Assembly: GCA_946482495.1 (NCBI GenBank)
Contig: CAMLRV010000057.1
Location: 1 to 10,973 of the forward strand
Direction: 5' to 3'
DNA: 10,973 bases
Source: an uncultured Flavobacteriia bacterium
GTDB taxonomy: Bacteria > Bacteroidota > Bacteroidia > Flavobacteriales > Flavobacteriaceae
Translations under genes and position numbers: made by a program
The notes under the pieces: generated by a model
Told to the model about the DNA's origin: nothing
What the model saw: the letters and a program-made list of their open reading frames with translations, nothing else
Database searches by the model: none
In this document: piece by piece, positions 5,806 through 10,973 of the stretch
Layout of the letters: each line of letters starts with the position of its first letter
How positions within the stretch are numbered: the stretch's first letter is position 1

Positions 5806-7734
5806 ATGAATAAATTTGAGCAATTAGGGTTAAACGAGTCGTTGTTAAAAGCAATAGGTGATTTAGGATTCGAAACCCCGTCAGAAGTACAGGAGAAAGC
5901 TATTCCACTATTATTGCAAGATGACACAGATATCGTCGCTCTTGCCCAAACAGGAACAGGAAAAACAGCCGCTTTCGGCTTTCCGCTAATCCAAAAGATT
6001 GATCCATTCAACAAGCAAACACAGGTTTTAATACTTTCTCCAACGAGAGAATTGTGTTTGCAAATTACAAACGAGATTAAATTATACTCAAAATACATCG
6101 ACGGTCTTTACACGGTTGCGGTATATGGTGGCGCGAGTATTAATGATCAAGCGCGTGATATTAAGCGAGGAGCACAAGTAATTGTTGCTACACCGGGTAG
6201 AATGCAAGATATGATTAACAGAGGCATGGTGAATATTAAAAACATCAGCATCTGTGTTCTTGATGAGGCAGACGAAATGTTAAACATGGGTTTCTATGAA
6301 GATATTACAAGTATCTTATCGGAAACACCACGTGACAAAAACACATGGTTATTCTCGGCAACAATGCCACAAGAGGTAGCTAGAATAGCAAAAGAATTTA
6401 TGAGAAATCCGCAAGAAATTACGGTTGGTCATAAAAATTCAAGTTCAGCAAATATTTCTCATGAGTATTATTTAGTTAATGCACGTGATAGATATGAGGC
6501 TTTAAAAAGATTGGCAGATGCAAATCCAGACATTTTCTCAGTTATTTTCTGTAGAACCAAAAGAGATACTCAAGCGGTTGCAGAAAAATTAATTGAAGAT
6601 GGATACAATGCAGCTGCATTACACGGAGATTTATCTCAAGCGCAACGTGATGGTGTAATGAAAGCTTTCCGTGGTCGTCAAATTCAAATGTTAGTGGCAA
6701 CAGACGTTGCGGCTCGTGGAATTGATGTTGATAATGTTACGCACGTAATTAATTATCAGTTACCAGACGAAATCGAAACGTATACGCACCGTTCTGGTCG
6801 TACAGGTCGTGCTGGAAAATCGGGAACTTCATTTGTAATTATTACGAAAAGTGAAGTTAGAAAAATTCATGCCATCGAAAGAATTATCAAAACGAAATTC
6901 GAAGAAAAAACGATTCCTTCTGGAATTGAAATCTGCGAAATTCAGTTATTACACTTAGCGAATAAAATTAAAGATACGGAAACGGATCATGCAATCGATA
7001 ACTATTTACCTGCAATTTTTGATATTTTAGGTGATTTAGATAAAGAAGAATTAATCAAAAAAGTTGTTTCTGTAGAATTTAATCGTTTCATAAACTATTA
7101 TAAAAAATCTAAAGATTTAACTCAAATCCCTGGAAAAGGTGGAGAAGTTCCAACTTCAGGTGCTGTAAGATATTTCGTGAACTTAGGTGCGCGTGATGGT
7201 TTCGAATGGATGGAGTTAAAAGATTTCTTAAGAGATACGCTTGATGTTGGTCGTGATGATGTTTTCAAAGTAGACGTAAAAGAAGGTTTCTCTTTCTTTA
7301 ATACCGATGCAGAATTAGCAGATAAAGTGATGACAGTTCTTAACGGAATTGAGCATAATGGAAGAAGAATCAACGTTGAAATTTCTAAAAACGATGGTGC
7401 TAAAAATTCTGGAAGAAGAGATCATAACGGAAGAAGCGGCGGAGGAAGATCTGGCGGAAGTGGATTCTCTGGAAGAAGAGAAGGCGGAAGTCGTGATGGT
7501 GGTTTCAAACGTGAAGGTGGATTTAGACGTGAAGGAGGTTCTAGAGATGGAGGTAGCCGTGATGGTGGATTCAGAAGTGAAAGACCAAAACGCGATGGTG
7601 AAAGTAGAGAAAGACGTTCAGATTCTCGCGATAGCGGAAGAAGAGGTGAAGGTCGTTCTGAAAGTCGTCCAACGGAAAGAAGAAGTTCTGGTTTCGAAAG
7701 CGCAAGAAGAACACCAAGAAGAAGTAAAGACTAA
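5806..7734 (+). CDS. deaD: DEAD-box ATP-dependent RNA helicase, DeaD/CsdA type, with Gly/Arg-rich tail
   Basis: 642 residues. It unwinds short RNA duplexes; the closest known roles are ribosome assembly, mRNA turnover and cold adaptation. RecA domain 1: Q motif F4 to Q29, motif I AQTGTGKT (47-54), Ia PTREL (79-83), TPGR (129-132), DEAD (153-156), SAT (184-186). RecA domain 2: VIFCRTK (246-252), ATDVAARGID (298-307), HRSGRTGRAGK (328-338). A connecting region of about 110 residues follows, then a DbpA/CsdA-type RNA-binding domain (about 453-527, VRYFVNLGARDGFEW ... RRINVEIS). The tail from about 533 is dominated by Gly, Arg, Ser and Asp, with six GGSRD/GGFKRE-like units at 560-590. It resembles RGG tails that bind RNA nonspecifically. 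The domain order and size agree with E. coli CsdA rather than RhlE or SrmB. The gene has its own promoter and terminator, so it is probably monocistronic. Confidence 0.93.
   Translation: MNKFEQLGLNESLLKAIGDLGFETPSEVQEKAIPLLLQDDTDIVALAQTGTGKTAAFGFPLIQKIDPFNKQTQVLILSPTRELCLQITNEIKLYSKYIDGLYTVAVYGGASINDQARDIKRGAQVIVATPGRMQDMINRGMVNIKNISICVLDEADEMLNMGFYEDITSILSETPRDKNTWLFSATMPQEVARIAKEFMRNPQEITVGHKNSSSANISHEYYLVNARDRYEALKRLADANPDIFSVIFCRTKRDTQAVAEKLIEDGYNAAALHGDLSQAQRDGVMKAFRGRQIQMLVATDVAARGIDVDNVTHVINYQLPDEIETYTHRSGRTGRAGKSGTSFVIITKSEVRKIHAIERIIKTKFEEKTIPSGIEICEIQLLHLANKIKDTETDHAIDNYLPAIFDILGDLDKEELIKKVVSVEFNRFINYYKKSKDLTQIPGKGGEVPTSGAVRYFVNLGARDGFEWMELKDFLRDTLDVGRDDVFKVDVKEGFSFFNTDAELADKVMTVLNGIEHNGRRINVEISKNDGAKNSGRRDHNGRSGGGRSGGSGFSGRREGGSRDGGFKREGGFRREGGSRDGGSRDGGFRSERPKRDGESRERRSDSRDSGRRGEGRSESRPTERRSSGFESARRTPRRSKD
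7483..7575 (+). repeat. In-frame repeat coding for the Gly/Arg units of the helicase tail
   Basis: Six imperfect 15-18-nt units encode GGSRD, GGFKRE, GGFRRE, GGSRD, GGSRD and GGFR (residues 560-590). Synonymous codons vary between units (for example GGTGGT, GGTGGA, GGAGGT), so the repeat has been kept at protein level and is not a fresh duplication. Length variation between strains would be expected. Confidence 0.75.
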
Positions 7735-7752
7735 TTATTAGTTTAATATTAT

Positions 7753-7786
7753 AATCCCGTTTCGTTTATTCGTTTCGGGATTTTTT
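7753..7786 (+). terminator. Intrinsic terminator of the helicase gene
   Basis: AATCCCG (7753-7759) pairs with CGGGATT (7776-7782) around a 16-nt loop, followed by a T-run to 7786. It lies 19 nt after the helicase stop codon. Confidence 0.75.
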
Positions 7787-7828
7787 ATAATCTTATGTTA
7801 ACAACATATATCATTTAAAATTTAATCT

Positions 7829-7836
7829 TACTTTTG
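7829..7836 (+). promoter_or_regulatory. Possible -7 box for the 7857 gene
   Basis: TACTTTTG matches TAnnTTTG and sits 20 nt before the ATG at 7857. There is no clear TTG upstream. The preceding terminator makes a separate promoter necessary, which supports the call. Confidence 0.45.
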
Positions 7837-7856
7837 TTGAAATATTTTCTAACTCT

Positions 7857-8621
7857 ATGAGAAAAATTAGCTACTTATTACTACTTTTCTTTTCAGTTTT
7901 TGGGTTTTCTCAAACAGATTCTTTACAGCTAAAAGTGAAAGGAAAAATTATGGATATAAAAACAAATACTTCTATTGCTAGAGTAACGGTTTTAAATAAA
8001 AATAATTCAGCTGTAGTTTTAGCTTCGGAAAATGGAGAATTTGAAATTTCAGCTACTTTAAATGATGAACTTTTGTTTTCTCATTTAGGATATAATTACA
8101 CTGAAGTGAAAGTAAGTCAGAAATGGCTTTCAGGAAATAAAACAATTTTATTAAGTGAGAAAATTACTGAAATTGAAACGGTAGTAGTTACTAGCTATAA
8201 ACTTACGGGTTATCTACAAATTGATACTAAATTAATTCCGGTTAATGAAAATTATAGATATAATATTGCTGGTTTAAACTTGGGTTACGAACCAGGAATG
8301 AAAGCTAAAAATGCAACAGAAAACTTATTGAAAGCCTTGTCAAATCCAGTTGACTTAGTGTATTCTTTATTTAATTCGAAAGAAAAAGAACTGAAAAAAA
8401 TATTGGAGTTAAAAAAAGACGCCAACTTTGCAGCCATCTTAAGTAAAAATACTGATAGAGAATCGTTAATGATGTTGTTGCGATTAGATAAAAATGAAAT
8501 TGATATTATTTTAGAAAAGTGTAATTATTCTAAAAATTTCATTGATACCGCTAGTGATTTACAAGTGCTTGACGCTATCGCAACTTCATATAATGATTAC
8601 AAAGTCTTAAAGAGAAATTAA
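7857..8621 (+). CDS. Secreted protein with carboxypeptidase-like regulatory domain
   Basis: 254 residues. Residues 1-18 form a signal peptide (MRKISYLLLLFFSVFGFSQ, cleavage probably just before or after the Gln), so the protein is exported to the periplasm or beyond. Residues about 24-112 form a beta-sandwich of the CarboxypepD_reg-like type common in Bacteroidetes. It shows KGKIMDIKTNTSIARVTV, then SENGEFEISA, then LLFSHLGYNYTEVKV, and ends in the strand LSEKITEIETVVVTS. That module is often the N-terminus of TonB-dependent receptors, but here no plug or barrel follows. The remainder (about 113-254) is a mostly helical region with a charged segment (KEKELKKILELKKD, 175-188) and the stretch DRESLMMLLRLDKNEIDIILEKCNY (200-224). 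I recognise this type of stand-alone protein but know no defined function for it. It is flanked by terminators and is therefore monocistronic. Confidence 0.85.
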   Translation: MRKISYLLLLFFSVFGFSQTDSLQLKVKGKIMDIKTNTSIARVTVLNKNNSAVVLASENGEFEISATLNDELLFSHLGYNYTEVKVSQKWLSGNKTILLSEKITEIETVVVTSYKLTGYLQIDTKLIPVNENYRYNIAGLNLGYEPGMKAKNATENLLKALSNPVDLVYSLFNSKEKELKKILELKKDANFAAILSKNTDRESLMMLLRLDKNEIDIILEKCNYSKNFIDTASDLQVLDAIATSYNDYKVLKRN

Positions 8622-8644
8622 AATTTAGTATATAAAAATATAAG

Positions 8645-8677
8645 AAAAGAGTCAGTAAGTTTTACTTGACTCTTTTT
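8645..8677 (+). terminator. Intrinsic terminator of the 7857 gene
   Basis: AAAAGAGTC (8645-8653) pairs with GACTCTTTT (8668-8676). Inside it AGTAA (8654-8658) pairs with TTACT (8662-8666), leaving one bulged T and a GTT loop. T-rich sequence follows. The A-rich left side also gives the reverse strand a U-tail, but no minus-strand gene ends here. Confidence 0.8.
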
Positions 8678-8764
8678 GCTTTTTATTAGATTCTTCTATT
8701 AATCGTTTTATGAAAACAAAGCTATTTTTTTTTATCTATTATTATCAATACTAAATATTATTCG

Positions 8765-8772
8765 TAATTTTG
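8765..8772 (+). promoter_or_regulatory. Possible -7 box upstream of the cupin leader
   Basis: TAATTTTG matches TAnnTTTG and is the only such match I found on the plus strand between the preceding terminator and the cupin start. If used, it would give an mRNA leader of about 345 nt. No TTG is seen upstream, and promoters inside the leader that use another sigma factor remain possible. Confidence 0.3.
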
Positions 8773-8800
8773 TAACAGCTTAACTATTTGATTATTAGGT

Positions 8801-9120
8801 TTTTATTTAATAAAACACTACGATTCCCCATTTTAGCATCTACCATACGGATAGTTATTCTAATTTAGTTTTATGAAAGGATAGTTATTATAAAAGGTTC
8901 CTGTATTATTGAACCTTAATAATTATAATGTTTTGAGTTGATAACTTCAGTTTCCAACATTTTCCTTTTAAGCAAAAGCGAAATTTTGCAAGATTTATTG
9001 TCACGAAATAAACTAGAATAAACGGAATTAGATACGGATCTTAAAAGCGGAAACCAGAAACCACTTAAAAAAACGGGGTAGAACTGAAAAACCATACGAG
9101 TAGGGAAAATTTAAATAAAA
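8801..9120. repeat. Imperfect inverted repeat bounding a 320-bp segment
   Basis: TTTTATTTAA at 8801-8810 recurs exactly as its reverse complement at 9111-9120. Continuing inward without gaps, the two arms also share CTAC (8818-8821 with 9100-9103), TTTT (8831-8834 with 9087-9090) and TCTACC (8839-8844 with 9077-9082). By eye this is 26 identical of 44 positions. It may be a foldback or MITE-like remnant or paired regulatory sites. No target-site duplication is obvious. Confidence 0.4.
8849..8890. repeat. Two direct repeats GGATAGTTATT, 30 bp apart
   Basis: GGATAGTTATT occurs at 8849-8859 and again at 8879-8889. The 30-bp step is close to three turns of DNA, so a regulator could contact both on one face. 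The first copy is fused to CCATACGGATAG (8843-8854), which recurs as CCATACGAGTAG at 9092-9103, close to the cupin start. Confidence 0.6.
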
Positions 9121-9124
9121 TATC

Positions 9125-9487
9125 ATGAAAAAATCTATTTTATTGCTATTGTCAGTGATTGTATTCATGACAACAACGCAATTAACCAATGCTCAGGAAA
9201 AAATTGAAAAATGGCCTGGCGTAACTGTTAAAATTTTAACCGACAACGACAAAGTTACAATATCTGAAGTAACTTTTGCACCAGGCGCAGTTGCTGTCTG
9301 GCATTCACATCAAGAATATACTGTTTATGCTCTTACCGACGTAAAAATGAAAGTAGAAGTAGAGGGTAAAGAAACAACCGTTGTAGATATGAAAGCTGGG
9401 CAAGCAGCTTGGTCACCAGCCGTAACTCATCAAACAACAAACGTGGGCAAAAAACCTTTTACCGCAATTGTAACAGAAAAGAAATAG
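9125..9487 (+). CDS. Small secreted single-domain cupin protein
   Basis: 120 residues. A signal peptide (MKKSILLLLSVIVF..., probable cleavage after TNA at residue 23) is followed by one conserved cupin barrel. Cupin motif 1 is PGAVAVWHSHQEYTVYAL (53-70), with His60, His62 and Glu64. Motif 2 is AGQAAWSPAVTHQTTNVG (91-108), with Pro98, His102 and Asn106. His60, His62, Glu64 and His102 make the usual metal site, so the fold is intact. A single cupin this small usually binds a metal and a small ligand or has simple enzymatic activity; no substrate can be assigned. It stands alone between terminators. The leader upstream is unusually long, and GCA, GTA, ACC and GGC codons are more frequent than in adjacent genes, a weak hint of separate origin. 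The ATG lies 4 nt after an inverted-repeat arm. Confidence 0.88.
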   Translation: MKKSILLLLSVIVFMTTTQLTNAQEKIEKWPGVTVKILTDNDKVTISEVTFAPGAVAVWHSHQEYTVYALTDVKMKVEVEGKETTVVDMKAGQAAWSPAVTHQTTNVGKKPFTAIVTEKK

Positions 9488-9508
9488 ATAATTAGTATAT
9501 CAAAAATG

Positions 9509-9547
9509 AAATCCGTCTCGTTCCAAAATACGAGACGGATTTTTTTG
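9509..9547 (+). terminator. Intrinsic terminator of the cupin gene
   Basis: AAATCCGTCTCGT (9509-9521) pairs perfectly over 13 bp with ACGAGACGGATTT (9530-9542) around an 8-nt loop. A run of T continues to 9546. It lies 22 nt after the cupin stop and faces the end of the convergent lipoprotein gene. Confidence 0.9.
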
Positions 9548-9580
9548 TTCGTGTATTTTAAATTGTTTTGGCACATTAAA

Positions 9581-10207
9581 TTAAGAAACCCAATCGCTTT
9601 CTTTTTCTATAATTACCCATTTTTCGTCTTTCTTTTCTAGAAAATAATGGAATCCTTCTCCACATAATTCGCCACAAGATATTGAAATTTCGATGTATGC
9701 GTATCGAAGATTTTCTGAAAATAAAGGTTTTGAAATTACAACAAAGGCATTATTTCCAAATACTTTTTCATATTTTTCCCAAAATTCACCTTTTTTTACT
9801 TTGTACTTTCTCTCGAACTGGTCTATATATATTTGCTTATAGGAGAAAAGATGAGGTATTTTTTCATTATTTTTAATATTCTCTATTTGGTACATAATAG
9901 TTTCATAATCATTTAAAAGGAAATGACTAGAATACTTCATGTGACTTGGAATGTCTTTTTTGTTTTCTTTATAATTAAAATATTGACTTTTATAATAAAT
10001 CAATTTTACGTGTTTAAGAACATCGATTTTATTACTTAAAAAAAAGTCTAAAACTTCAGCAGTTTCTTTAGTTGTGTTTCTGTTGAAAATTGAAAAGCTT
10101 TTTGTTTTTAAAGAATCTTTTTTGTTATCTGAATTTTGTAAAGACTGTTCTTCTTGTTTGCATGAAACAAAAAATATAAGCATTGCTAATAGTGATAGTT
10201 TCTTCAT
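9581..10207 (-). CDS. Lipoprotein of unknown function with a C-terminal CGxLCG motif
   Basis: 208 residues. MKKLSLLAMLIFFVSC is a lipoprotein signal with the acylated Cys at 16. The following residues KQEEQS are not an obvious surface-export signal. A polar Ser/Asn/Lys linker (about 17-48) leads to a mixed alpha/beta domain. The C-terminal third is the most family-like part: VVISKPLFSENLRYAYIEIS (156-175), then CGELCGEG (178-185) and FLEKKDEKWVIIEKESDWVS at the very end. This combination of two close cysteines, a strand and a Trp-containing terminal strand recurs in uncharacterised flavobacterial lipoproteins as I recall them, but I know no function. The Cys pair could form a disulfide or bind a metal. 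The gene starts 24 nt downstream of the trmH stop on the same strand with no terminator between them, so it is probably read from the trmH promoter. Confidence 0.8.
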   Translation of the reverse strand: MKKLSLLAMLIFFVSCKQEEQSLQNSDNKKDSLKTKSFSIFNRNTTKETAEVLDFFLSNKIDVLKHVKLIYYKSQYFNYKENKKDIPSHMKYSSHFLLNDYETIMYQIENIKNNEKIPHLFSYKQIYIDQFERKYKVKKGEFWEKYEKVFGNNAFVVISKPLFSENLRYAYIEISISCGELCGEGFHYFLEKKDEKWVIIEKESDWVS

Positions 10208-10231
10208 GACTTAGAATTTGCTTGGCTCTTT

Positions 10232-10906
10232 TTACTTTTTACTTGGTTCTTCTTCAACAAATCTGCTTTCCACAAATTCAATATTCTTAATAGATTTTCT
10301 GCACCAATCAATTCGTTTGTCTAAAACTTCTTCTTCCGTTAATTGCCAATCTACATCTGTATGACGAACACGATTTGTAATATCTTGGATCACTAATGCT
10401 GCAGAAACTGAAATGTTTAAACTTTCAGTAAAACCCACCATCGGTATTTTAATAAAACCATCTGCTTGTTGCATGACTTCTTCCGAAAGTCCGTCTTTTT
10501 CCGTTCCAAAGAATATGGCCGATTTTTTAGTCACATCAAACTCATCTAATAAACAAGAATCATTATGAGGAGTAGTAGCGATAATTTGATAGCCTTGTGC
10601 TCTTAATGTTGAAATACAATTTTTCATACTTTGATGCTGATTGATATCTACCCATTTTTCAGCACCCATGGCAATTTGTTTGTCAATATCTTTTCCAAAA
10701 CGCTGCTCTACAACATGTAAATTCTGAATACCAAAAACTTCGCAACTGCGCATCACAGCACTCGTATTATGAAATTGATACACATCTTCCGTAACAATGG
10801 TAAAATGATTGGTTCTGTTTTTTAAAACTTCCAGAAATCGGTTTTTTCTGTTTTCAGAAACAAAGCCTTCTAAATATTCTAATAAAGCAAGTTTGTTGTT
10901 TGGCAT
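10232..10906 (-). CDS. trmH: tRNA (guanosine-18-2'-O)-methyltransferase, SPOUT class
   Basis: 224 residues. TrmH uses S-adenosylmethionine to methylate the ribose of G18 in the tRNA D-loop, stabilising the tRNA elbow. Motif 1 is NTSAVMRSCEVFGI (47-60), with the catalytic Arg expected at 53. Motif 2 is FFGTEKDGLSEEV (132-144). Motif 3 is IPMVGFTESLNISVSAALVI (154-173). The last two build the deep trefoil knot that holds the cofactor. The short N-terminal helical segment (1-40) and the charged C-terminal extension (from about 187) are as in bacterial TrmH rather than the longer rRNA G2251 enzyme RlmB, which carries an extra N-terminal L30-like domain. RlmB-like or TrmL-like specificity is therefore less likely. 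It is the first gene of a likely two-gene transcript with the lipoprotein. Confidence 0.9.
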   Translation of the reverse strand: MPNNKLALLEYLEGFVSENRKNRFLEVLKNRTNHFTIVTEDVYQFHNTSAVMRSCEVFGIQNLHVVEQRFGKDIDKQIAMGAEKWVDINQHQSMKNCISTLRAQGYQIIATTPHNDSCLLDEFDVTKKSAIFFGTEKDGLSEEVMQQADGFIKIPMVGFTESLNISVSAALVIQDITNRVRHTDVDWQLTEEEVLDKRIDWCRKSIKNIEFVESRFVEEEPSKK

Positions 10907-10922
10907 TTTGTTAAATTTACTG

Positions 10923-10930
10923 CAAATATA
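10923..10930 (-). promoter_or_regulatory. -7 box of the trmH promoter
   Basis: On the minus strand TATATTTG (plus 10930-10923), followed by CAG, matches TAnnTTTG. The start site would be near 10917, leaving a leader of about 10 nt before the ATG at 10906. Only a TTC, not a TTG, lies at the -33 distance. Confidence 0.55.
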
Positions 10931-10937
10931 AAAATTT

Positions 10938-10973
10938 AGCCCTGATAGAAGTGGAAATCCTTTAATTCTTGAC
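10938..10973 (+). ncRNA. Start of a recurrent flavobacterial intergenic element, cut by the window edge
   Basis: CCCTGATAGAAGTGGAAA (10940-10957), followed by TCC and a T-rich stretch, is, from memory, the opening of a conserved sequence that recurs in many copies between genes of Flavobacterium. There, a GGAA/AGCAGG-like second half pairs back to form a long hairpin. It could be the Flavo-1 type RNA motif, but I cannot confirm the name. The pairing half is outside the window, so structure cannot be shown. It points away from trmH. Confidence 0.4.

Larger units (their letters stand above)
8678..9124. other. Long gene-free stretch upstream of the cupin gene
   Basis: About 450 bp without a credible gene. 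It holds a possible promoter (8765-8772), two inverted arms at its right part (8801-8844 and 9077-9120), the direct repeats GGATAGTTATT (8849, 8879) and CCATACGnnTAG (8843, 9092), and small hairpins (8894-8917; 8972-8989). One reading frame (about 8929-9082) is interrupted by a single stop. The right half is visibly richer in G on the plus strand than typical spacers here. It may be a regulatory leader or a degraded insertion. Confidence 0.6.

Noticed and set aside
5793..6098. Minus-strand open frame of about 100 codons over the helicase 5' end
   Set aside because: Antisense shadow of conserved helicase motifs, with no recognisable protein features.
7349..7741. 130-codon Glu/Val/Lys-rich open frame overlapping the helicase tail
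   Set aside because: It is the +1 shadow of GGA/AGA/GAA-rich Gly-Arg codons, which lack stops in that frame. The composition is purely repeat-derived.
8894..8917. Hairpin AAGGTTC/GAACCTT considered as a terminator
   Set aside because: On the plus strand it is followed by AATAATT rather than a T-run, and no gene ends just upstream. On the minus strand there is a short TTTT but no gene. I keep it only as part of the cupin leader.
9682..9876. Plus-strand open frame inside the lipoprotein gene
   Set aside because: Shadow of a convincing minus-strand gene with a lipobox. No sign of coding on this strand.
1..10973. CRISPR arrays, transposases, toxin-antitoxin or defence genes
   Set aside because: No regularly spaced direct repeats with unique spacers and no proteins of these families were seen. 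The tandem repeats near rdgB are too short and contiguous.

Overview
The window looks like chromosomal DNA from a member of the Flavobacteriaceae, probably Flavobacterium or a close relative. The reasons are the very AT-rich intergenic DNA, promoters of the Bacteroidetes type (TTG about 19-21 nt upstream of TAnnTTTG) in front of several genes, short A-rich leaders, and secreted proteins with short KK-type signals or a lipobox. It is mostly housekeeping DNA. I see no IS transposase, CRISPR array, toxin system or defence system.

Left part (1-2565): the 5' end of a probable tRNA gene with its promoter runs off the left edge on the minus strand. Next comes folC (minus), then the divergent exbB-exbD pair (plus), which powers TonB-dependent outer-membrane import. 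A hairpin terminator follows and also lies at the end of the convergent ygiD. Middle (2567-5659): ygiD (minus, extradiol dioxygenase family with a secretion-like N terminus) is divergent from pyrD (plus, quinone-linked dihydroorotate dehydrogenase). An unknown two-helix membrane protein starts 7 nt after pyrD and is probably in its transcript. rdgB (inosine/xanthosine triphosphate pyrophosphatase) follows after a gap of short degenerate repeats. For both pyrD and rdgB the longest open frame starts too early. The true starts are internal ATGs at 3549 and 5084.

Right part (5806-10973): a DEAD-box RNA helicase of the DeaD/CsdA type with a Gly/Arg-rich tail, a secreted protein with a carboxypeptidase-like regulatory domain, a secreted single-domain cupin behind an unusually long and structured leader, a lipoprotein of unknown function (minus), and trmH (minus), which probably leads the transcript that includes the lipoprotein. 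Four intrinsic terminators are clear (after exbD, the helicase, the regulatory-domain protein and the cupin).

The least explained DNA is the 500-bp gap before the cupin. It carries a pair of imperfect inverted arms about 320 bp apart end to end, two kinds of short direct repeat and a small hairpin. The gaps on both sides of rdgB hold short phased tandem repeats (10-nt and 7-nt periods), and the right edge holds the beginning of what I recall as a recurrent flavobacterial intergenic element. No complete new system is evident. The cupin leader and the small gene after pyrD are the best leads.
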